A DNA stretch of 10,738 nucleotides, from contig JAFTXL010000134.1 in NCBI GenBank assembly GCA_017464985.1, positions 1-10,738 of the forward strand, read 5' to 3'. The translations under genes and the position numbers were made by a program. This document shows, piece after piece, positions 1 through 5,916 of this stretch; position 1 is the first letter of the stretch; each line of letters opens with the position of its first letter. The notes below the pieces were generated by a model. The model worked only from the letters and a program-made list of their open reading frames with translations. It was not told the DNA's origin and ran no database searches. The stretch comes from Clostridia bacterium. Lineage in GTDB: Bacteria; Bacillota_A; Clostridia; UBA1212.

Positions 1-2
1 GT

Positions 3-311
3 GTTGTATTTGATATTTCAGGCAAGAAAATATACTTTGCCGGAGATACTGCATACAGACCCGAGGAACCTGTTAATGAAGATACAGTAAATTGTGATTT
101 TGCTGCGCTTCCTATAAACGGAGCATTCGGAAATCTTAACGAAACAGAAGCCGCAGACCTTGCCGCGGCCCTGACCCCGGGCATAACGGTCCCCTGCCAT
201 TTCTGGAACTTTGCGGAACACGGCGGAAATCCTATGGCATTTATGGAGACTGCAAAGAAAAATGGTGTGAACTATAAGCTCATGTCACAGGGAGAATTTA
301 TATTGATATGA
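3..311 (+). CDS. UlaG-like metallo-beta-lactamase-fold hydrolase, C-terminal part (5' end outside window)
   Basis: The reading frame is open from the left edge to TGA at 309-311, about 102 residues, so the N-terminal HxHxDH metal site is outside the window. The visible part starts with a strand leading into FAGDTAY, the usual metallo-beta-lactamase 'GD' motif whose Asp bridges the two metals. It then has ALPINGAFGNLNETEAADLA and ends with VPCHFWNF, where the His is the last metal ligand. The PING...EAADL...P.H pattern is typical of the UlaG/L-ascorbate-6-phosphate lactonase branch of MBL-fold hydrolases. That branch opens sugar-acid lactones or acts as a phosphodiesterase in the cytoplasm, and no signal or membrane segment is seen here. 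It lies 83 nt upstream of deoC on the same strand, so a role in sugar-acid or lactone metabolism fits, but the true substrate cannot be read from this fragment. Confidence 0.78.
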   Translation, partial: VVFDISGKKIYFAGDTAYRPEEPVNEDTVNCDFAALPINGAFGNLNETEAADLAAALTPGITVPCHFWNFAEHGGNPMAFMETAKKNGVNYKLMSQGEFILI

Positions 312-318
312 TTTATCT

Positions 319-342
319 GCGAGCCATAAGCTTACGGCTCGC
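319..342 (+). other. Hairpin between the MBL-fold gene and deoC
   Basis: A perfect 7-bp GC-rich stem, GCGAGCC (319-325) with GGCTCGC (336-342), starts 7 nt after the stop codon at 311. The loop itself contains the palindrome TAAGCTTA. No run of T follows, so this is not a standard intrinsic terminator. It may be a weak or Rho-assisted terminator, an mRNA-processing or stabilising stem, or a boundary between two transcripts. Confidence 0.5.
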
Positions 343-364
343 GGCGCAGAGCTATAAATATTAG

Positions 365-377
365 GGTAAAAATTACC
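365..377. repeat. Short inverted repeat upstream of deoC
   Basis: GGTAA-AAA-TTACC is a perfect 5-bp inverted repeat with a 3-bp centre, ending 4 nt before the GGAG ribosome site of deoC. It could be a small operator or a weak RNA hairpin that affects access to the ribosome site. It is short and AT-rich, so chance is possible. I found no convincing -35/-10 pair in the 83-nt gap, although a TATAAA stands at 353-358. Confidence 0.3.
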
Positions 378-381
378 AGAT

Positions 382-385
382 GGAG
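382..385 (+). promoter_or_regulatory. Ribosome binding site that fixes the deoC start
   Basis: GGAG at 382-385 stands 9 nt before the ATG at 395. It would overlap the alternative upstream ATG at 380, which has no ribosome site of its own. This supports the start at 395. Confidence 0.7.
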
Positions 386-394
386 AAAATAAAA

Positions 395-1048
395 ATGATT
401 GAGAATTTAAACAAGTACATTGACCACACAATTTTAAAACCCGTTGCGCAGCAGCATGCTGTCGAGAAGCTTTGTGAGGAAGCCGCAAAATGGAACTTTG
501 CTTCTGTGTGCATAAATCCGTGCAATATTCCGCTTGCGAAGAAACTTCTTTCAGGTACAGACGTAGAGATTTGTACAGTTATAGGTTTTCCTTTGGGAGC
601 AAATACAACTGCAGTTAAAGCATTTGAAACAGCAGATGCGTATGAAATGGGTTGTGATGAGTTTGATATGGTTATAAACATCGGCGCGCTTAAAGACAAG
701 CGGTACGAGTATGTAAGAGACGATATAAAAGCTGTTGTTGAAGCTGCAAAGGGTAAGACAGTAAAAGTTATTATCGAAACAGGACTTCTCACAGAAGAAG
801 AAAAAGTAATGGCCGTTAAGCTTTCTTGCGAAGCAGGCGCACATTTTGTAAAAACTTGCACAGGTTTTGCAGAGGGAATTGCAGAAGTTTCGGATGTTGA
901 ACTTATGAAAGCTAATGTTACAGAGGGAGTGAAAGTAAAAGCTTCCTCAGGTATCAGAAACTTTGAATCAGCGAAAGCTCTTATTGAAGCAGGAGCAGAC
1001 AGACTCGGAACATCTGCAGGTATAGCGATTATCGAAGGTGCGAAGTAA
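395..1048 (+). CDS. deoC: Deoxyribose-phosphate aldolase DeoC
   Basis: This 217-residue class I aldolase cleaves 2-deoxy-D-ribose 5-phosphate into glyceraldehyde 3-phosphate and acetaldehyde in the cytoplasm (EC 4.1.2.4). The length is normal for the short bacterial form. It opens with YIDHTILKP (residues 8-16), the family's N-terminal signature. DEFDMVINIG (88-97) carries the catalytic Asp91. HFVKTCTGF (150-158) carries the Schiff-base lysine Lys153, where most relatives have KTSTG and this one has Cys. VKASSGIR (181-188) carries the second active-site lysine, Lys182. ADRLGTSAGIAI (201-212) is the phosphate-binding end of the barrel. The start at 395 is chosen over the ATG at 380 because of the GGAG 9 nt upstream and the match to the family N-terminus. 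The kinase gene follows after 14 nt, which implies co-transcription. The assignment of the reaction is firm; the physiological substrate pool (nucleosides or free deoxyribose) is inferred. Confidence 0.95.
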   Translation: MIENLNKYIDHTILKPVAQQHAVEKLCEEAAKWNFASVCINPCNIPLAKKLLSGTDVEICTVIGFPLGANTTAVKAFETADAYEMGCDEFDMVINIGALKDKRYEYVRDDIKAVVEAAKGKTVKVIIETGLLTEEEKVMAVKLSCEAGAHFVKTCTGFAEGIAEVSDVELMKANVTEGVKVKASSGIRNFESAKALIEAGADRLGTSAGIAIIEGAK

Positions 1049-1062
1049 TTCGGAGGTATAAA

Positions 1063-1986
1063 ATGGGTAAAGTAGTTGTCGTCGGATCGTTTATTACCGA
1101 TATAGCAGTATATACACCCCGTTTCCCCGTTGACGGTGAGACCGTTATAGGTGACAGAATGAAATTTGGCCCCGGAGGAAAAGGATCAAACCAAGCTACA
1201 GCGGCGCACCGCGCAGGCGCCGAGGTTACAATGATAACCAAAATCGGCGGTGACTTTATGGCGGAAATCGCACGCAGTCACTACGAAAAAGAAAAAATGG
1301 ACATGAAGTATGTATATGAAGATACTTCATGCGAAACAGGAAGCGCTGTCATTGAGATACATCAGGAATCTGCTGAAAACAGAATCATAGTTACAACTGC
1401 TGCAAATGAAAGAATCACTGCCGAAGAGGTTTATGCGGCAGAAAAAGAGTTTGCGGAGTGTGATGTGGTTCTTATACAGCATGAGACAAGTCCTGAGTCA
1501 ATTTTTGCGGCTGTAGAAATGGGAAATAAATATAATAAACCGATTATTTTAAATACAGCTCCGATTCGTGATATTGACTGCTCGATTTTCTCAAAAGTGG
1601 ATTTTGTAACGCCTAATGAAACAGAAGCAGAGTATTATTCAGGCGTAAAAGTTACAGACTTAGAATCCGCTCGCAAAGCGGCCGAGGTATTTCTGTCACA
1701 GGGCGTAAAGAATGTACTTATTACTTTAGGTAAAGCCGGAGCGTATGTAAAGGCAGGAGATGTAGATACTATTGTTCCTCCGTTTACTGTAAAGGCGGTT
1801 GACACGACAGGTGCGGGAGACGCGTTTAACGGAGGTTTTGCTGCTGCGCTCAGCGAGGGCAAAGATATTATTTCAGCAGTAAAATTTGCAAGCGCGCTTG
1901 CGGCAATTTCGGTAACAAGACCGGGAACGTCGCCTGCAATGCCTCAGAGAGAAGAAATCGAATTGTTCATGGCAGAGCGTGCCTGA
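1063..1986 (+). CDS. rbsK: Ribokinase-type PfkB sugar kinase, possibly a deoxyribokinase
   Basis: This 307-residue cytoplasmic kinase would phosphorylate a pentose at C5 using ATP. The PfkB signatures are clear: GPGGKGSNQA (36-45) forms the sugar pocket, PNETEAE (184-190) is the usual NxxE region for Mg and phosphate, and DTTGAGDAFNGGF (247-259) holds the catalytic base Asp253 and the anion hole. VTRPGTSPAMP (284-294) matches the monovalent-cation loop of ribokinases. Sugar-contact residues expected from E. coli ribokinase are kept (Asp13, Gly39, Lys40, Asn43, Glu141), with one exception. The first motif reads GSFITD where E. coli has GSINAD, so the ribose-contacting Asn is Ile11. That favours a substrate with a changed C2 position, such as 2-deoxyribose, which suits the deoC gene 14 nt upstream. 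A GGAGG at 1052-1056 lies 6 nt before the ATG. The symbol is a family-level label; kinase function is near certain, substrate is inferred. Confidence 0.88.
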   Translation: MGKVVVVGSFITDIAVYTPRFPVDGETVIGDRMKFGPGGKGSNQATAAHRAGAEVTMITKIGGDFMAEIARSHYEKEKMDMKYVYEDTSCETGSAVIEIHQESAENRIIVTTAANERITAEEVYAAEKEFAECDVVLIQHETSPESIFAAVEMGNKYNKPIILNTAPIRDIDCSIFSKVDFVTPNETEAEYYSGVKVTDLESARKAAEVFLSQGVKNVLITLGKAGAYVKAGDVDTIVPPFTVKAVDTTGAGDAFNGGFAAALSEGKDIISAVKFASALAAISVTRPGTSPAMPQREEIELFMAERA

Positions 1987-2015
1987 TTAATTTATTTTAT
2001 TACGGAGTGTGAACT

Positions 2016-3068
2016 ATGATAGAAGAAATGAAAGCCGTAACCGTATACGGTCCCGGCGATATAAGGATGGAAAAAGTAAAAATGCGTCCTTTGCGTCCCG
2101 ATGAAATGCTTATCAAAGTAGCATACACAGGAGTTTGTGCAACCGATCTTGCTATATTTACAGGCGATTGCAGCTTTGTAAAATCAGGTCAGATAAAATA
2201 TCCGTGCCGTATAGGTCATGAGTGGTCAGGCGTAGTGTGCGAATGTGGAAGCGCAGTTAAGGACTTTAAACCGGGAGACCGAGTTATAACTGACAACGGT
2301 GTTTCGTGCGGTGAATGTGAAAAGTGCCTGCAGGGTGATTTTGGACGCTGCCTTAACAACCGTTCTGTAGGAACAATTGATTGCTGGGAGGGCTGCTTTG
2401 CGGAATATATGTACATGCCGGAGAGGCACACATATCACTTGACGGACAATATAAGTCTGCGCGATGCATCTTTGGTAGAGCCTTTGTCGATTTCTCTTGC
2501 GGGAATTAAAAAATACAACATAACAAAGGACAGCACAGTTGCGGTTATCGGAACCGGAGCTATCGGAATCGGAGCGGCAGTTTTGGCAAAGCACATGGGT
2601 GCAAAACAGGTTATAGTTGTCGGGCGTAAAAAGGAGAAACTTGCTAAGGCACTTGACTGTGGCGCTGATACTGTTGTAAGCACATTTGACGGTGACGTAG
2701 TGGAGCAGGTATTGGCTCTCACGGGCGGAGAGGGTGTTGATTTTACACTCGAAACGTCAGGCGGCGCGGAAACCGTAATGCAGGCAGTTCATATGACGAA
2801 AAAGAGGGGCACGATAGCGTTGCTCGCTTTCTATGAAAAGCTTCTCCAAAATATTGATATAGATGCTTTTGTCGGTAAGGAGCAAATTCTTAAAGGTGTC
2901 ATGGGAGAATTTGGGCTTGTCGAAGAGGCCGGAAAGATAATGGAAGAGGGATTGCCGCTCGGAAATATCATTACTCATGAAATTTCATTTGATGAAGTTC
3001 CTGATTTCTTTAGAAATGCAGGTAAAACCGCTTCAAGCCGCGTTAAAGCAATAGTTAAATTTGATTGA
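2016..3068 (+). CDS. Zinc-dependent medium-chain alcohol/polyol dehydrogenase
   Basis: This 350-residue MDR-superfamily enzyme belongs to the sorbitol/threonine dehydrogenase-like group and would oxidise a secondary alcohol of a sugar or polyol, or run in reverse, in the cytoplasm. The GroES-like catalytic domain carries the catalytic zinc ligands Cys41 (GVCATD), His68-Glu69 (GHEW) and Glu155 (VEPLS). The structural zinc lobe is complete with Cys98, Cys101, Cys104 and Cys112. The Rossmann motif is GTGAIG (179-184). After the second strand comes VVGRKKEK (201-208), with Gly-Arg-Lys where NAD-specific relatives carry an acidic residue, so NADP(H) may be preferred. Start: GGAG at 2004-2007, 8 nt upstream. 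It lies 29 nt after the kinase gene and 30 nt before the cupin gene, so it belongs to the same transcript. Its substrate is unknown; a sugar intermediate of the same pathway is the simplest idea. Confidence 0.88.
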   Translation: MIEEMKAVTVYGPGDIRMEKVKMRPLRPDEMLIKVAYTGVCATDLAIFTGDCSFVKSGQIKYPCRIGHEWSGVVCECGSAVKDFKPGDRVITDNGVSCGECEKCLQGDFGRCLNNRSVGTIDCWEGCFAEYMYMPERHTYHLTDNISLRDASLVEPLSISLAGIKKYNITKDSTVAVIGTGAIGIGAAVLAKHMGAKQVIVVGRKKEKLAKALDCGADTVVSTFDGDVVEQVLALTGGEGVDFTLETSGGAETVMQAVHMTKKRGTIALLAFYEKLLQNIDIDAFVGKEQILKGVMGEFGLVEEAGKIMEEGLPLGNIITHEISFDEVPDFFRNAGKTASSRVKAIVKFD

Positions 3069-3083
3069 TTATTGATAATTAAG

Positions 3084-3091
3084 AAAGGAAG
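3084..3091 (+). promoter_or_regulatory. Ribosome binding site that fixes the cupin gene start
   Basis: AAAGGAAG stands 7 nt before the ATG at 3099. The frame is open upstream to a TTG at 3072, but that codon lies only 3 nt past the previous stop and has no ribosome site. Confidence 0.75.
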
Positions 3092-3098
3092 AATAATA

Positions 3099-3527
3099 AT
3101 GGAAGACAAAAAGAAACTTAATCCGCTTGTAGTTGATGTTGCAAAAGTTAAACCGCTTCAGATGGGAGCAGAGTACCAGTCAAGAATGATTCTTGACCAT
3201 GTAATAACAGGCCGTGACGATGTTATTCAGATAAATCACGGAACAGTAGCTCCGCGTTCTGCGTTGGGCGGCGGTGTACATGATGAGGATGAGATATATT
3301 ATATCCTCTCCGGTAAAGGAAAACTTGCTCTCAACGATGATGTTGTAGATGTTTACGCAGGTCAGGTTATATTTATTCCTGCAGGCTGTTTCCACGCTCT
3401 TGATAATTCTGAAAGCGATGAGGAAATGACAATTCTTACATTTTGGCGTGATTACAGATTTAACGAAGCATACGCGGAGCGTGTAAAACAGTGGGGAAAA
3501 TCATTCAAAACAATTGATGAAGATTGA
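3099..3527 (+). CDS. Small single-domain cupin protein
   Basis: This 142-residue protein has a single cupin beta-barrel (about residues 45-115) with short extensions; no signal peptide or membrane segment is seen. Cupin motif 1 reads GGVHDEDEIYYILSGKG, giving metal-ligand candidates His61 and Glu65. The first His of the usual HxH pair is Gly59. Motif 2, GQVIFIPAGCFHALDN, fits the consensus fully, including His99. Three of the four normal ligands are therefore present, which may still hold a metal or may leave a sugar-binding, non-catalytic barrel. Such small cupins in sugar operons are often isomerases, epimerases or ligand-binding proteins, but no specific reaction can be assigned here. The gene sits between the dehydrogenase (30-nt gap) and the PHP gene (22-nt gap), which ties it to the same pathway. 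Confidence 0.82.
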   Translation: MEDKKKLNPLVVDVAKVKPLQMGAEYQSRMILDHVITGRDDVIQINHGTVAPRSALGGGVHDEDEIYYILSGKGKLALNDDVVDVYAGQVIFIPAGCFHALDNSESDEEMTILTFWRDYRFNEAYAERVKQWGKSFKTIDED

Positions 3528-3549
3528 TTAGCTTGAGAGGTGTTCTTTA

Positions 3550-4230
3550 ATGATAATGGACATCCATTCTCATACGTATTTTTCAATGTGCGGAAGAGAT
3601 GACCCGGATTTCACAATACAGGCTGCTATAGACGGAGGTATTGAGCTTTTCGGTATATGCGACCACAACTACGGAATTGCCGACAGAAAGCGCGAATACT
3701 ACAACTTTATATGCAGGTATAAAGAAAAGTACAAAGGCAAGATAAAAATCCTCAGCGGAATTGAACTTGCAACCGTAGATGGGCTGTGGCTCAGGGATGA
3801 TGAAGATATAGCATTTTTTGATTACTGTCTGATTGAACACATTGACAGACCGGACAGCTCGGTCGGAAATAATTTTGTGAATTACGCAAAGCGCTGCGGA
3901 TGTCCGGCGGCGGGAATTGCGCATACTGATTTATTCTCTTTTGCGGAAAAGTTGGGGGAAGCTCCTTACGATTTCTTTTCAAGACTTGCGGAGAATAACA
4001 TCTTTTGGGAAATGAATGTAAATTATGACTCGACACACGGTTATCGCGAACACGATTACGTAAAACGGTTTGTTGAAAGTGAATATCAGCAAGAAGTGAT
4101 AAGAAAGAGCGGGGTTCGTGTGAGTGTCGGATTTGACGGACACAGAGTAGAAGATTACAAATCGGAAAGAGTTATCAAAATGTGTAAGTTTTTACAACAG
4201 GCTGATATACCGATGCCTTTTTCCGAATAA
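3550..4230 (+). CDS. PHP-domain metal-dependent phosphoesterase
   Basis: This 226-residue cytoplasmic protein is a stand-alone PHP (polymerase and histidinol phosphatase) barrel, of the HisK/YcdX-like type. The expected metal ligands are visible in order: DIHSH (His6, His8), CDHN (Asp38, His39), SGIEL (Glu72), IEHID (His97), IAHTD (His125) and GFDGH (Asp196, His198). The complete set suggests an active tri-metal phosphoesterase. Known relatives hydrolyse histidinol phosphate, sugar phosphates or nucleotide phosphodiesters. No histidine-biosynthesis gene is present here, so a sugar-phosphate or cyclic-phosphate substrate linked to the upstream genes is more likely; this is inference from context. 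The start at 3550 has GAGAGG 9 nt upstream; a second ATG lies two codons further on. The upstream gap is 22 nt. The next gene starts 23 nt after its stop. Confidence 0.85.
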   Translation: MIMDIHSHTYFSMCGRDDPDFTIQAAIDGGIELFGICDHNYGIADRKREYYNFICRYKEKYKGKIKILSGIELATVDGLWLRDDEDIAFFDYCLIEHIDRPDSSVGNNFVNYAKRCGCPAAGIAHTDLFSFAEKLGEAPYDFFSRLAENNIFWEMNVNYDSTHGYREHDYVKRFVESEYQQEVIRKSGVRVSVGFDGHRVEDYKSERVIKMCKFLQQADIPMPFSE

Positions 4231-4234
4231 ACCG

Positions 4235-4241
4235 AAGGGAG
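4235..4241 (+). promoter_or_regulatory. Ribosome binding site for the GTG-started secreted protein
   Basis: AAGGGAG stands 12 nt before the GTG at 4254, a rather long spacing. No other start codon in this frame lies closer to the site, and the GTG gives a complete signal peptide. Confidence 0.55.
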
Positions 4242-4253
4242 ATTTGTATATTT

Positions 4254-5888
4254 GTGAATTGCTCTTTAAAAAGAACTACAAGTTTGTTAATGGCATTAGT
4301 GATAGCTGTGGTATCTTTTCTGTCTGTGCCGGTACAGTATGTCAAAGCCGATTCATCTATTGAGATAGGATATACTGTTTCAAAAGATACTTTGAGTGTT
4401 GGGGACACAGTTGATATATTGTTCTACTTTAAAAAATTTGATACAGGCAGTGCTGTTTGTTCGGCTTTCCAGCTTGATGTATATGTAGATCCCGGTATTT
4501 TTTCTGTTGTATCGTCAGAGTGCTTGCTCGACAGAACCGGTGCTATGATGAGTACAACTAAATATAAGGATTCGTGTCTGAAAACTATTTATTTCAATAC
4601 GGCTTCTGGTCTTCCGTCAAACAGCGAAAAAATTACTTCCTTTACTTTGAAATTGGAGAAAGATTTTACGGTTTCTGAAGATGTTCAATTAGATATAAAA
4701 ACAGCTATTGCGCTTGATATAGATAATAACTACTTTGATATGATTTATCAGGCTCCTATTTTAAAGTGTGTTCCGTCTGCATCGGATTCATCTCCCGGTG
4801 AATCTGTGAATGAAAGTGGAGCACCCACAGGTACGACTCCGGCAACGGCAATGCCGTCAGGGTCTGCATCTGCGACTTCAGTGCCATCTGCATTGTCATC
4901 CGATTCGCAGACAGAGAGCGGTGATGCAAGTCCGAGTGCAACGGCTTCTGTGGGAAATTCGACAAACGGCACTGCAGATGCTACTGCTACAGCTAAATTA
5001 GAAACTATAGCGCCTACCGAAAAGACGGAATCGGCGGAGACGGCAGAAAACCCTGATTCGACTGCTTCTGCAGCAGATGAAGAGACTGAACCGACTGATA
5101 CTGTGCTGTATAAAGTAACATACTGTGATTCAAACGGACGTATTATTACTACAGAAGGTGTATTAGACGGTAAAGCGGCAACAAATTCCGATATTCCTGT
5201 AAGGCCGGGTTACATTTTTGAGGGATGGATGCTTGATAAAGGCACTCTTCAAAAAGTTGAATGTGATATTACTGCAACAGCGGTATATGTCAGATCAAAT
5301 GCGGAATATACGGTAAATGTAAGCGGAGGAGTATTATCAGACGGAACTCAGACAGGCGGTTTTGTTTATGACGAATGTGCTATTGTGACTTTAGATGAAA
5401 GCGAAATTCCGGAGGGTAAATATTTTGCCGGATGGACAAAGAGCGGAAGTGATAAAGTGATAAGCTGCAGCAAAACATACAGTTTCCTTGTGAGAGAGAG
5501 TACTGATGTTGCTGCGACATATTCAGACAGTCAGCCGGACGTTGTTCCTTCGGTTGTAATGTATGATCACTCCTTTTATATGGAAGCCGGTGTGTTCTCT
5601 TGCGAAAGAAACGTTCCTGCCGGATACGCTTACTCAGGTTCGGGAATAATTGTTACAAAAACGGAAGCTGTCGGAGACAGCGAAGAAATGTTTGTTCTCA
5701 ATGCGGAGAATACATCAACCTACAGAGCTGATGATAACGCAGTTAATGCAAGCTTTTCTGTAGTTCATACTGATATTTCCGATAGAATTTATGCAAGAGC
5801 GTATCTTATTTACAAGAACGAAAGCGGAGAGAAATATACTATATATAGTGATATAGAAGTATATGACCCTGTTCTCTATTTGGAATAA
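4254..5888 (+). CDS. Secreted modular protein: cohesin-like domain, Ser/Thr-rich linker, InlB-type repeats
   Basis: This is a 544-residue exported protein of unknown role. Residues 1-32 form a signal peptide: positive NCSLKRT, a hydrophobic core, and probable cleavage after VKA. Residues 35-170 (SVGDTVDI..., FQLDVYVDPGIFSVVS, ITSFTLKLEK) have the strand pattern of cohesin or carbohydrate-binding-like barrels. Residues 174-282 are a Ser/Thr/Ala/Glu/Pro linker. Residues 285-346 match an InlB B-repeat (Flg_new type), with the hallmark RPGYIFEGW. Residues 350-423 look like the divergent InlB repeat, with GKYFAGWT. Residues 425-544 are a C-terminal module that I cannot name (IYARAYLIYKN near its end). 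There is no LPXTG anchor, dockerin or late membrane helix, so attachment would be non-covalent or the protein is released. It follows the PHP gene by 23 nt and probably shares its transcript, which is odd for a sugar-catabolic run. Binding to a glycan or partner protein is a guess. Confidence 0.8.
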   Translation: MNCSLKRTTSLLMALVIAVVSFLSVPVQYVKADSSIEIGYTVSKDTLSVGDTVDILFYFKKFDTGSAVCSAFQLDVYVDPGIFSVVSSECLLDRTGAMMSTTKYKDSCLKTIYFNTASGLPSNSEKITSFTLKLEKDFTVSEDVQLDIKTAIALDIDNNYFDMIYQAPILKCVPSASDSSPGESVNESGAPTGTTPATAMPSGSASATSVPSALSSDSQTESGDASPSATASVGNSTNGTADATATAKLETIAPTEKTESAETAENPDSTASAADEETEPTDTVLYKVTYCDSNGRIITTEGVLDGKAATNSDIPVRPGYIFEGWMLDKGTLQKVECDITATAVYVRSNAEYTVNVSGGVLSDGTQTGGFVYDECAIVTLDESEIPEGKYFAGWTKSGSDKVISCSKTYSFLVRESTDVAATYSDSQPDVVPSVVMYDHSFYMEAGVFSCERNVPAGYAYSGSGIIVTKTEAVGDSEEMFVLNAENTSTYRADDNAVNASFSVVHTDISDRIYARAYLIYKNESGEKYTIYSDIEVYDPVLYLE

Positions 5889-5916
5889 AGTATTTTAATT
5901 GAATGTTGACTGTTGA

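Noticed and set aside
380..394. Upstream ATG at 380 as the start of DeoC
   Set aside because: The GGAG at 382-385 would fall inside that start. The ATG at 395 has proper spacing and the family N-terminus.
373..861. - strand open frame of 162 codons across deoC
   Set aside because: It is antisense to a clear DeoC with all catalytic residues, shows no family motif, and is a shadow frame.
4254..5888. Sortase-anchored or dockerin-bearing cellulosome protein
   Set aside because: No LPXTG-like motif, C-terminal membrane helix or paired dockerin calcium loops are present. The protein ends with a soluble-looking module.
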